Assembly (NCBI GenBank): GCA_036653075.1
Contig: JAVVUQ010000017.1
Span: 1-23,103 of the forward strand
Source of the DNA: JAVVUQ01 sp036653075
Lineage (GTDB): Bacteria > Bacillota > Clostridia > Christensenellales > CAG-314
DNA: 23,103 bases
Direction: 5' to 3'
In this document: piece after piece, positions 7,099 to 13,620 of the stretch
Layout: each line of letters starts with the position of its first letter
Numbering within the stretch: the stretch's first letter is position 1
Position numbers and translations under genes: made by a program
The notes under the pieces: model-generated
The model's database searches: none
What the model was told of the DNA's origin: nothing
What the model saw: only the letters and a program-made list of their open reading frames with translations

Positions 7099-8550
7099 AT
7101 GAAAGTGTTTGAATTTCCTAAAAACTCAAAATTAACGCTTGCGTTAAGCGGCGGCGTGGATAGTATGGTAATGCTACATCTACTTTTAGATATGCAAAAA
7201 ACACATTTTTATGTCCTAAAAGGAGTTACCGTCAATCATAATATACGTCTTAATGGCGAAAACGACGCTCTTTTTACTAAGCAAGAATGTAAGATGTTAG
7301 GCGTAGAATGTGATATTATTACTATTGATGCGCCTAAATATGCCGAGCAGAATAAAATAAGCATTGAAACAGCAGCAAGAACACTAAGATTAAAGGCTCT
7401 ATATAAATATTGCGATAATTGCGATTACTTATGTTTTGCGCACCACGCTAATGACCAAGCAGAAACAGTTCTTATGCATATTATGCGTGGGAGCGGAAAT
7501 AAGGGCGCCGTCGGAATGAAACAAATCGATGGCAAAATCGCTCGTCCGCTTTTACATTGCAGCCGTAATGAAATTGAAACATACGCTAAATTAAACTCTA
7601 TTTCTCACGTAGACGACGAAACAAATGTCGACACTACCTATCGAAGAAATTACGTTAGACATAACCTTGTGCCTATTATGGAAGAACGCTACGGCAACGC
7701 TGTCGCTAATATAAATAAATACGCAATGCGCGCGCAAATTGATGAAGATTATTTTGAAAAAGCTGTAATGAATATTCCTATCGAAAGCGATGGAATATGC
7801 GCTACTGTTAACGTTGAAACATTTAAAAATCTTCACCCCGCAATACAAATTCGAGTAGCCATGAAATTGCTTGACAAAATTGATAGACTCGTAGATGCGC
7901 AACAATCACACTTATTATCCCTATGCGATTTATCTAATAAACAGAGTGGAAAATTGTTGAATTTACACAATGGCGTTATCGCTCAAAGAGTTTTCGATAA
8001 AATTGAGGTTCGTCAATCCATAAAAAATAATCAAAATTTAATAGATAATAATCAAAATTTAATAGATAATAATGAAAATTTAATAGATAATAATCAAATT
8101 TTAATAGATAATAATGAAAATATAATAGATAATAATGAAATTTTAATAGATAATAATGAAATCTCAATCAACAATTGGTTCTTACCATATACCGATAAAG
8201 AGATTGATTATAATGGATTCCATATAACGGTTTCTAACAAACCTATCATATCAAGTAATTTCAACTTATCCGAATTTAGAATTTTGCGATTTGATAAAGA
8301 TAAAGTTCCACAACAATCGATACTTCGATTGCGAAAAGAAGGAGATTTCTTTAAAAAATATGGTGGAAAGACAAAAAAATTAAAAGATTTTTTTATTGAA
8401 CGGCAAGTGCCATTACACTTAAGAAATTCATTGCCTCTGATATCCATTGACAGCGAAATATTAATGATTTTAGGCGTTGAAATTAGTGATAGAATTAAAA
8501 TAGACGAAAATACAAAAAATAAAGGTTATATAACTATTAAAAAAAAGTGA
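7099..8550 (+). CDS. tilS: tRNA(Ile)-lysidine synthase with an internal heptapeptide repeat
   Basis: A 483-residue cytoplasmic enzyme that attaches lysine to C34 of the CAU anticodon of a minor tRNA-Ile using ATP, so that it reads AUA. The PP-loop SGGVDS is at residues 17-22, HHANDQAET at 115-123 and RRNYVRH at 182-188, all typical of TilS. The C-terminal TilS domain is recognisable in RLRKEGDFFKKYGGKTKKLK and the following FFIERQVP. Between the middle region and that domain is an insert of seven heptapeptides, NN(Q/E)(N/I)LID (residues 310-358), encoded by a 21-bp tandem repeat. The ATG at 7099 is the only possible start: an in-frame TGA lies at 7084 and the next Met is inside the PP-loop. 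hpt follows 90 bp downstream. It ends in TGA. Confidence 0.94.
   Translation: MKVFEFPKNSKLTLALSGGVDSMVMLHLLLDMQKTHFYVLKGVTVNHNIRLNGENDALFTKQECKMLGVECDIITIDAPKYAEQNKISIETAARTLRLKALYKYCDNCDYLCFAHHANDQAETVLMHIMRGSGNKGAVGMKQIDGKIARPLLHCSRNEIETYAKLNSISHVDDETNVDTTYRRNYVRHNLVPIMEERYGNAVANINKYAMRAQIDEDYFEKAVMNIPIESDGICATVNVETFKNLHPAIQIRVAMKLLDKIDRLVDAQQSHLLSLCDLSNKQSGKLLNLHNGVIAQRVFDKIEVRQSIKNNQNLIDNNQNLIDNNENLIDNNQILIDNNENIIDNNEILIDNNEISINNWFLPYTDKEIDYNGFHITVSNKPIISSNFNLSEFRILRFDKDKVPQQSILRLRKEGDFFKKYGGKTKKLKDFFIERQVPLHLRNSLPLISIDSEILMILGVEISDRIKIDENTKNKGYITIKKK
8026..8172 (+). repeat. 21-bp in-frame tandem repeat inside tilS, seven copies
   Basis: Units start at 8026, 8047, 8068, 8089, 8110, 8131 and 8152. 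Units 1 and 2 are identical, units 3-6 differ by one or a few bases (CAA/GAA, AAT/ATT, TTA/ATA), and the last is divergent. The unit length keeps the reading frame, giving a polar Asn-rich segment with a regular Leu/Ile-Ile pair. Confidence 0.95.
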
Positions 8551-8640
8551 ATTAATAGCTATATTAAATAGTTTAAATATAATTAAATATAAACAAATTT
8601 TAAAATGATTATAAATATAAGACATAACTACGGAGGTTTT

Positions 8641-9186
8641 ATGAAACTGCATAAAGAGATGGACCATATATTGATTCCATATGAAAAAGTACAAGCAAGA
8701 GTAAAGGAAATAGCGCAAGAAATCACAAATGATTACAAAGACAAAACAATGCCTCTAATGGTATGTATATTAAAAGGAGCTGTGATGTTTTTTGCCGACC
8801 TTACAAGAGCGGTAGACATAGATGTAAATTTAGAGTTTATGGCAATATCAACGTATGGAAGCAGCACTCGTAGTAGTGGAGAAGTTCGACTTGTAAAAGA
8901 CCTTGATTGTTCGGTAGACGGAAGAAATGTAATAATTGTAGAAGATATAATAGATACTGGAATAACAATGGATTATTTAATTAAAATGTTGTATACTCGA
9001 GGAGCGCTTTCAGTAAAAGTATGTACATTATTATCCAAACCAAACCGCCGTAAAATAGAAGTGCCGATAGATTATGTTGGATTTGAAATACCTGATGAAT
9101 TTGTAATAGGTTATGGATTAGATTTAGACGAAAGATTTAGGAATCTTGAAGACGTCGGTATCTATAAAGAAATAAAAAATAATTAA
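8641..9186 (+). CDS. hpt: Hypoxanthine phosphoribosyltransferase
   Basis: A 181-residue purine-salvage enzyme making IMP or GMP from hypoxanthine or guanine and PRPP. The PRPP-binding loop is VEDIIDTGIT (residues 100-109), preceded by the substrate-loop ILKGA (43-47) and STYGSSTRSSGEV (70-82), and followed by LLSKPNRRK and VPIDYVGFEIPDEFVIGYG, all standard for Hpt. The reading frame is open from an ATG at 8605, but GGAGG 5 bp before the ATG at 8641 fixes the start there, which also matches family length. tilS-hpt order is common in Bacillota, where ftsH usually follows; here a repeat and a terminator follow instead. It is probably cotranscribed with tilS, since no clear promoter lies in the 90-bp gap. 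Confidence 0.95.
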   Translation: MKLHKEMDHILIPYEKVQARVKEIAQEITNDYKDKTMPLMVCILKGAVMFFADLTRAVDIDVNLEFMAISTYGSSTRSSGEVRLVKDLDCSVDGRNVIIVEDIIDTGITMDYLIKMLYTRGALSVKVCTLLSKPNRRKIEVPIDYVGFEIPDEFVIGYGLDLDERFRNLEDVGIYKEIKNN

Positions 9187-9190
9187 TAAT

Positions 9191-9298
9191 ATGCGTTAAA
9201 TAATGTAATATAAACATAATATTAAAATTAATTATAGTATATGCGTTAAATAATGTAATATAAACATAATATTAAAATTAATTATAGTATATGCGTTA
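9191..9298. repeat. Perfect 50-bp tandem duplication with a short third copy
   Basis: 9191-9240 and 9241-9290 are identical over all 50 bp, beginning ATGCGTTAAATAATGTAATA and ending AATTATAGTAT. A third copy begins at 9291 and diverges after ATGCGTTA. The array starts 5 bp after the hpt stop codon. The lack of any difference between the copies suggests a recent duplication or an assembly artefact. Confidence 0.95.
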
Positions 9299-9340
9299 TG
9301 TAATTGCATCGAAATAAAAGGGCTGTGTTTGCCCTAAAAT

Positions 9341-9377
9341 AAAAGGAAGTGTAAACGCAAGTTTTACTTCCTTTTTT
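9341..9377 (+). terminator. Intrinsic terminator after tilS-hpt
   Basis: AAAAGGAAGT (9341-9350) pairs with ACTTCCTTTT (9366-9375). The top of the hairpin can close as AAAC-GCAA-GTTT, a GNRA-type loop, and a run of six T (9372-9377) follows. A smaller hairpin, AGGGC (9319-9323) with GCCCT (9331-9335), lies just before it and lacks a T run in this direction. Confidence 0.85.
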
Positions 9378-9748
9378 GCATATAAGTAATGGTTTATTTT
9401 AAAAAATTGCCATTAAGCGGAATATATTTTTGTGAAAATATTACATATACCCATACATATTATACACCAATTTTTTATTTTATTAGGTTGCGAAAAAAGC
9501 AAAAATTTGCATATTTTCTTTTTGTATAAATAATATTAAATTCAAATATTATTATGTTTGCAATTATAAATTGAATATATACGAACATAATACGCAATTA
9601 ACAATGTAAATTTAAATGAAATTTTTTTTATAAAACCAAGTTTTTAGTGAAATTTATAATTTTTAATGTGTATAAAACCTATTTTTGATTCATAGATTTA
9701 ATAAAAAATTATAAATGAAATTATTTTTAAAAAAATGCTTAAATATAG

Positions 9749-9777
9749 TTTACAATTTCAAGAATTGCATATATAAT
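9749..9777 (+). promoter_or_regulatory. Promoter of the zinc-ribbon protein gene
   Basis: TTTACA (9749-9754), exactly 17 bp, then consensus TATAAT (9772-9777). Transcription would start near 9784 and give a leader of about 117 nt before the ATG at 9901. Confidence 0.65.
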
Positions 9778-9900
9778 ATGACAGCATTTTCAATATATTT
9801 ACTATTTGATAATTATTATAAATTTATATATAGTATGTATTATTATGCTGCCTAATTGGATATTTATCCGATAGAATTTAAAGGAGAAACATATTTATTT

Positions 9901-10458
9901 ATGGCTAAAATTAACTATGTTAAATGCCCACGTTGCGACTTAAATTACATCGATTCTCGTCAAGAAATGTGCGATGTCTGTAAAGCCGAAATAGGCGAGC
10001 CACTTAACACCTTTATTGAAGAAGAAGAAGAAATAAGGGAATTATGTCCCGTCTGCAAACGCAACTTTATTAGTTTTGATGAAGATATGTGTGAGGAATG
10101 TCGTATGGCTAAAGAAGAATGTTCCGAACCTATCATCGAAGATGACGATTGGCGTGTTTATCTTGACGACGACCCTGCTCCTGAAGAAGAAACAGAAGAA
10201 ATACCTCTTGAGGAATTACAAGACGAAGAATTTAAAGAAGAATTTGATGACGAAGAAGAAGAGGATTTTGATACCTATAAATCCGTTGACGAATTTGACG
10301 AGGATTTTGACGCTTCAATTGAAGATGACGAAGACGACGATGACGATGAAGATGAAGACGAAGACGATGACGAGGACGAAGATGACGATGAAGACGAAGA
10401 CGATGACGAAGATGACCATATAAAAAGATCTCGCTCATCTCATAGAAAAAGAAGATAA
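9901..10458 (+). CDS. Twin zinc-ribbon protein with a long acidic tail
   Basis: A 185-residue protein in three parts. First, two CX2C-X11-CX2C knuckles of identical spacing 40 residues apart: Cys9/12/24/27 and Cys49/52/64/67, which look like an internal duplication (CPRCDLNYI...MCDVC and CPVCKRNFI...MCEEC). Second, an acidic region from about residue 75 that becomes almost pure Asp/Glu (141-172). Third, a basic end, HIKRSRSSHRKRR. The frame is open from a TTG at 9856, but AAAGGAG (9880-9886) and the natural MAKINYVKCPRC beginning favour the ATG at 9901, although the 14-nt spacing is long. Zinc knuckles with a polyanionic tail suggest contact with nucleic acid or with a basic protein such as a polymerase or ribosomal protein; this is inference. 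I do not recognise the family. Confidence 0.72.
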   Translation: MAKINYVKCPRCDLNYIDSRQEMCDVCKAEIGEPLNTFIEEEEEIRELCPVCKRNFISFDEDMCEECRMAKEECSEPIIEDDDWRVYLDDDPAPEEETEEIPLEELQDEEFKEEFDDEEEEDFDTYKSVDEFDEDFDASIEDDEDDDDDEDEDEDDDEDEDDDEDEDDDEDDHIKRSRSSHRKRR

Positions 10459-10601
10459 ATAACAACGCTATCATCATTTTTAAAATTTGAATTTGATTTT
10501 GTCTTTTTTAGCGCCACTTTTACAGTCGAAATTATGGTTGTTAACGTAATTTATATTTATTTTACGAAATCTGATTTATTCAATTTTTTTAAAATAACTG
10601 T

Positions 10602-10886
10602 TTAAAGTGATTTATTAACGGTTGATCTTTCTTGAATTGGCGTTTTGGGCATTTTTTCTTTTATACGAATGTCTCCGCAGAGAATGTCTTTATAGGTAAA
10701 TGACATTCTATCTTGAATTGCGCTTTTTATTTTTATAACAAAAACGCCTGAATACGCCTCTGAAATTACGCCGTCAAAAACAGCTATTTTGTTCCGCCCT
10801 TTGTTATGTCTAACGATAATGCTTTTTCCTATAAGTAGCATTACCGCTTTTCTGCACTGTTCAATTGTCCCCTCGCTTTTACGCAT
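10602..10886 (-). CDS. veg: Veg family protein
   Basis: A 94-residue protein of the Veg (DUF1021) family, small conserved proteins of Bacillota; in Bacillus subtilis Veg is linked to biofilm-matrix gene expression. The family core is visible in GKSIIVRHNKGRNKIAVFDG, GVFVIKIK and RMSFTYKDILCGDIRI. The frame is open to an ATG at 10907, but AAGGAG (complement of 10894-10899) sits 7 bp before the ATG at 10886, which also gives the family-like start MRKSEGTIEQC; the upstream ATG has no ribosome binding site. Compared with the Bacillus protein it has an added basic C-terminal tail (KMPKTPIQERSTVNKSL). It is convergent with the zinc-ribbon gene and divergent from rpsT. Confidence 0.88.
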   Translation of the reverse strand: MRKSEGTIEQCRKAVMLLIGKSIIVRHNKGRNKIAVFDGVISEAYSGVFVIKIKSAIQDRMSFTYKDILCGDIRIKEKMPKTPIQERSTVNKSL

Positions 10887-11197
10887 AATTTGACTCCTTG
10901 CGTCCATATGTCGATTTTCTGCATAATAGAATTAAATATTAGATTAGCTTTAGGATAATTATTGCCATAATTGTAAATTTTATACTATTTACGCATATAG
11001 AATGAGAATAATAAATCAAATCTTTTAACGCTATTTGATAAACAAATTGCATTTTACAGTTTGCGCAATTATAATAATATAATAGCGAACATAATTTCAA
11101 AAAAACAAAAAGCAACGAAACAATCAAAATTATACCCTTTTCAAAATTGTATAATAGTGATTATAAAAACTTTTTTTATATAATGATGTCAAAAAGG
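10887..11197. other. Intergenic region between veg and the rpsT promoter
   Basis: About 310 bp of AT-rich DNA between divergent genes. It must contain the veg promoter, but I see no convincing -35/-10 pair for it. A TATAAT at 11150-11155 on the plus strand lacks a matching -35. Short open frames here have no ribosome binding site and odd composition. Confidence 0.5.
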
Positions 11198-11226
11198 TTG
11201 CATTGTTTATGCTTTTATGATAGAAT
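11198..11226 (+). promoter_or_regulatory. Promoter of rpsT
   Basis: TTGCAT (11198-11203), exactly 17 bp, then TAGAAT (11221-11226). Transcription would start near 11233, directly before the first leader hairpin, giving a leader of about 119 nt. Confidence 0.65.
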
Positions 11227-11233
11227 ACATAAG

Positions 11234-11325
11234 CTAATGTAATTGATAACCTAATTTAAATTGGTTTAAGACATTAGATAGAAGAAAGTATAAGAATAAT
11301 TGCTGCTCTGCGCAGGCTCAGCGGC
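11234..11325 (+). promoter_or_regulatory. Structured leader of rpsT, candidate autoregulatory element
   Basis: Two stem-loops can form in the leader. The first has CTAATGT (11234-11240) pairing with ACATTAG (11271-11277) and, inside it, AACC (11248-11251) with GGTT (11263-11266). The second is a GC-rich island in very AT-rich DNA: GCTGCT (11302-11307) pairs with AGCGGC (11320-11325), with one G-U pair. It ends about 14 bp before the ribosome binding site GAGGAG (11339-11344). Ribosomal protein leaders are often bound by the protein they encode; that S20 does so here is inference. Confidence 0.45.
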
Positions 11326-11351
11326 TAAGAACATTATAGAGGAGCTTAAAT

Positions 11352-11789
11352 ATGCCGAATATTAAATCAGCAGAGAAAAGAGTAAAAGTTACAGCAGCTA
11401 AAAAACTGCAAAATCAAATGGTTCATAGCCAAATGAATACCGCAATCAAGAAATTCAATGCAGCTATCTCCGAAAATGATATCGCATTGGCTGAAAAATT
11501 GTTACCATTGACTGCGTCACACGTAGATAACGCCGCAGTTAATCACATCATTCATAAAAATGCTGCTAACCATAAAAAGTCACAACTTGCAAAAGCTTTG
11601 TATCAATTAAAGAACGGAATTATCGTTGTTAAGATGGATAAGAAAGCTCAAAAACAAGCTGAACAGAAAGCTGCTGCAGAAAGAAAAGCAGCAGATAATA
11701 TTAGAATTTCATCAGAAATTAAAGAATCTAAAGCTCAGAAAGCAGCTATTAAGACAGCTGCCGCTGCAGCTAAAAAAGGAAAGAAATAA
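11352..11789 (+). CDS. rpsT: Ribosomal protein bS20 with an extended C-terminus
   Basis: A 145-residue form of the small-subunit protein S20, which binds 16S rRNA in the body of the 30S subunit. Residues 1 to about 87 are a clear S20: MPNIKSAEKRVKV at the start, then helical segments ending HKNAANHKKSQLAKALYQL. Usual S20 proteins stop near residue 87; this one continues for about 55 residues of Ala/Lys/Glu-rich sequence (KAQKQAEQKAAAERKAADN... to AAAAAKKGKK), likely a basic helix or coiled coil. GAGGAG lies 7 bp before the ATG. It has its own promoter and a structured leader, and the hairpin at 11773-11796 overlaps its stop. Confidence 0.95.
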   Translation: MPNIKSAEKRVKVTAAKKLQNQMVHSQMNTAIKKFNAAISENDIALAEKLLPLTASHVDNAAVNHIIHKNAANHKKSQLAKALYQLKNGIIVVKMDKKAQKQAEQKAAAERKAADNIRISSEIKESKAQKAAIKTAAAAAKKGKK

Positions 11790-11796
11790 CCTTTTT
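11773..11796 (+). terminator. Weak terminator overlapping the end of rpsT
   Basis: AAAAAGG (11773-11779) pairs with CCTTTTT (11790-11796) around a 10-nt loop that contains the rpsT stop codon. The stem has only two G-C pairs, so termination may be partial. Confidence 0.4.
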
Positions 11797-11814
11797 ATAT
11801 AATACTATATTAAA

Positions 11815-11897
11815 TTGCGCCGCTATTTAACCACTTATACGCTATACATTGGTTTAATAACTATGTTTTTGTTATTGAGTTTGTTTATAACGGCGCA
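11815..11897 (+). ncRNA. Candidate structured RNA between rpsT and tRNA-Thr
   Basis: Perfect 8-bp complementarity, TTGCGCCG (11815-11822) with CGGCGCAA (11890-11897), encloses an AT-rich interior that can fold into a hairpin: 11824-11833 pairs with 11850-11859 with one T-T mismatch, topped by TATA-CGC-TATA (11836-11846). An alternative hairpin, AATAAC (11856-11861) with GTTATT (11871-11876), competes for 11856-11859. A TATAAT (11798-11803) would place a start near 11810, but I see no -35. The strand is not certain. It could equally be part of the rpsT 3' region. Confidence 0.35.
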
Positions 11898-11966
11898 AAA
11901 ATGTATAAATTATATTTGATTTTTATATTTTGCAATTTTATTTGCATTCGCTTTATTTTTATAAAT

Positions 11967-12042
11967 GCTAATGTAGCTCAGTTGGTAGAGCAGCTGATTC
12001 GTAATCAGCAGGTCAGGGGTTCAAGTCCCCTCATTAGCTCCA
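11967..12042 (+). tRNA. tRNA-Thr (anticodon CGU), CCA encoded
   Basis: Acceptor stem GCTAATG (11967-11973) pairs with CATTAGC (12032-12038), discriminator T (12039), encoded CCA (12040-12042). The D arm is AGCTCAGTTGGTAGAGC. The anticodon arm CTGAT-TCGTAAT-CAG region reads CTGATTCGTAATCAG with loop TTCGTAA, giving CGU, which reads ACG (Thr). The T arm is GGGGTTCAAGTCCCC. All arms pair fully. Confidence 0.97.
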
Positions 12043-12048
12043 AAAATT

Positions 12049-12081
12049 ACTTCGTGGTCTATTGATTGCGAAGTTGTTTTT
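12049..12081 (+). terminator. Terminator after tRNA-Thr
   Basis: ACTTCG (12049-12054) pairs with CGAAGT (12069-12074), loop of 14 nt, followed by TGTTTTT (12075-12081). It begins 7 bp after the CCA end. Confidence 0.6.
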
Positions 12082-12316
12082 GTATAGTTTTTATATTGAT
12101 AAATGTTTTTATTTATTGGAATATTTAGTTGATTATCGATATCTTTATGTTATAAATTTATCTTAATATTTTTAAGTTATAATCTGATATTGATATCTTT
12201 AAGTTATAAATTTATTTTGATATTTTTAAGTTATAATCTGATATTCATATTTTTAAGTTTTGATTTGATATTGTATGAATTAATATTGATTATGCGGATT
12301 TATTATGTAAACAATA
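12082..12316. other. AT-rich spacer between tRNA-Thr and the ferritin-like gene
   Basis: This spacer holds no gene. Most of it is the 54-bp tandem repeat, and it ends at the terminator of the leftward ferritin-like gene. A rightward open frame here only runs on into the antisense of that gene. Confidence 0.6.
12139..12290. repeat. 54-bp higher-order tandem repeat made of 27-bp halves
   Basis: The sequence ATATC/TTTTTA(A/T)GTTATAA recurs at half-period. Full 54-bp units begin at 12139, 12193 and 12247 (the last partial). Each unit has two related halves, one ending AAATTTAT and the other ATCTGATATT. Confidence 0.85.
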
Positions 12317-12357
12317 TAAAAAACATAAAGCGCAAAGCTTTTTTACGCATTGCGCAT
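12317..12357 (-). terminator. Terminator of the ferritin-like gene
   Basis: GCGCAA (12330-12335) and TTGCGC (12350-12355) form a perfect 6-bp GC-rich stem with a 14-nt loop. On the minus strand it is followed by TTTATGTTTTTTA. It lies about 20 bp after the stop of the leftward gene. Confidence 0.6.
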
Positions 12358-12375
12358 TTTTGTTATTTTATATTA

Positions 12376-13620
12376 TTATTTTCTGGCGATTTCTGTATTA
12401 TCACGAGTTCTGTCGCTAAGGCATTCGATTGGATGAGGAGCGACTTCATAGCGATAATCTTTGCCTTTTTTGTCGATATAATTGACAATTACCTTATGAC
12501 TTGCAACATCTTTAACGCTACTATTTACATTTTCTTGATATTTAAAATATTGATAATCTTCAGGTAATTTGCTAATATCGATAAAGTTCTCCCCTTTTTC
12601 TGTATAGGTAACTTCATTTCTAATAACATCACGAACATAATCTTTATGTTCTTTAAGTTTTAATAATTTAGGAAAATCGCCTTTACCAAGTACTTCTTGC
12701 CATTCCTTGCCGTCGTAAATTTTGAGTAATTCCGCTGCCATTTGCAAATGCGCTAATTCCATATTTAAATGCTGTTCCCAAATTTCTTTTATTAGTTGGT
12801 CGCTTTCGTCCATAAATACGCTGTAATATAAATAACATTCGCCATATTCGTGTAACAATAGATTTTCAACGAAGGTTCTGCTTGTATCAATGAAACTACC
12901 GTACATTGTAACGTGTTGTTCTTCAATCATAGCAATTTCAGCGTATAATTTTCTGCCTAAATCGGTTGTTTGGAATGAGCCTACGTTCATATAATAGTTC
13001 ATAGTTTGCTGTTCGGCGGCTGTTATTGTGCAAGCGTTCAAGATTGAAATAGGTTGCGCCTGCCCTACTTTAAGATGTTGTTTAATTTCGTCAGAAGGAT
13101 AACGGTGTTCCGCTATTGTTGGACGTCCAGGCATAATCTCAGTATAACCGCCCACTATTTTCTCAGCTGAAATGCCCTGTTCCATTTCAAGTAAATCAGC
13201 GTATCTGTACAAATGGTCAAAGTCTTCTAACAAAGCAAAATTTAATGCGCTTGCAAAATATTTATCTGGTTCGTTAATTGCCATTTCAGCCGTTAAATCT
13301 ACCGCTAATTGTTCATATCCTATCGTAGTTTCAAGTACGCTTTCATCCTTAGGTTTCAATGCGGCAATTCGTTTTTGTTGTTGCTGTTCGCTACGTCGTA
13401 ACACTGCCAAATCTCTGCGTAAATCGTTGTTATTGCAGTTTCTACTAAACATATGCGAAAACCAAACTTGATTAAATTCCGCCCCGTTCATCAATATACA
13501 GCGAGTGCGTGTGTAAGGGTCAACCGTATGTTTATCATAACTTTTCGGCGACATCTGCTGCCAGTCCATAAAACAATCATTGATTTTAGGTGCTTTTTCC
13601 TTAAAGGGATTAAATGCCAT
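12376..13620 (-). CDS. Ferritin-like diiron-type protein, uncharacterised
   Basis: A 414-residue soluble protein. Four helical segments carry carboxylate and histidine residues arranged as in ferritin-like diiron proteins: YEQLAVDLTAEM (102-113), ALLEDFDHLYRY (129-140, Glu132 and His136), AEIAMIEEQHVTMY (227-240, Glu233 and His236 as ExxH) and WEQHLNMELAHLQMA (281-295, Glu288 and His291 as ExxH). The flanking 100-residue N-terminal part and the C-terminal part after about 300 match nothing I recognise. Iron or peroxide chemistry, or storage, is inferred only from the ligand pattern. AAAGGAG lies 8 bp before the ATG at 13620. A TATAAT on the minus strand (complement of 13709-13714) with a poor -35 is the likely promoter; no clear PerR or Fur box is visible. 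Confidence 0.68.
   Translation of the reverse strand: MAFNPFKEKAPKINDCFMDWQQMSPKSYDKHTVDPYTRTRCILMNGAEFNQVWFSHMFSRNCNNNDLRRDLAVLRRSEQQQQKRIAALKPKDESVLETTIGYEQLAVDLTAEMAINEPDKYFASALNFALLEDFDHLYRYADLLEMEQGISAEKIVGGYTEIMPGRPTIAEHRYPSDEIKQHLKVGQAQPISILNACTITAAEQQTMNYYMNVGSFQTTDLGRKLYAEIAMIEEQHVTMYGSFIDTSRTFVENLLLHEYGECYLYYSVFMDESDQLIKEIWEQHLNMELAHLQMAAELLKIYDGKEWQEVLGKGDFPKLLKLKEHKDYVRDVIRNEVTYTEKGENFIDISKLPEDYQYFKYQENVNSSVKDVASHKVIVNYIDKKGKDYRYEVAPHPIECLSDRTRDNTEIARK

Larger units (their letters stand above)
9187..9900. other. Long AT-rich intergenic region, about 714 bp
   Basis: No convincing gene is seen on either strand. From left to right it holds a perfect 50-bp tandem duplication (9191-9290), a small hairpin and a strong terminator (9319-9377), about 370 bp of very AT-rich DNA in which I recognise nothing, a good promoter (9749-9777) and the leader of the zinc-ribbon gene. 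That leader has a perfect 6-bp inverted repeat, CAGCAT (9782-9787) with ATGCTG (9845-9850), and a small hairpin at 9856-9871. Confidence 0.6.

Noticed and set aside
7976..8167. Antisense open frame rich in FHYYLL repeats opposite tilS
   Set aside because: It is the mirror of the 21-bp repeat inside tilS; no ribosome binding site and it lies fully within a clear gene.
8605..8640. Upstream start for hpt
   Set aside because: The extra 12 residues do not fit the family, and GGAGG before 8641 fixes the start there.
9378..9748. Small RNA or riboswitch in the long spacer after hpt
   Set aside because: No GC-rich pairing or known motif was found; the stretch is uniformly AT-rich.
10076..10477. Open frames in other frames over the acidic tail, rich in Thr/Lys/Met or Arg/His
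   Set aside because: They arise from the GAN codon repeats of the acidic protein and have no ribosome binding site.
10939..11127. Leftward 62-residue open frame between veg and rpsT
   Set aside because: No ribosome binding site and biased composition from AT-rich DNA; not enough to call a gene.
12190..12567. Rightward 125-residue hydrophobic open frame
   Set aside because: It starts in the 54-bp repeat without a ribosome binding site and continues antisense into the ferritin-like gene.
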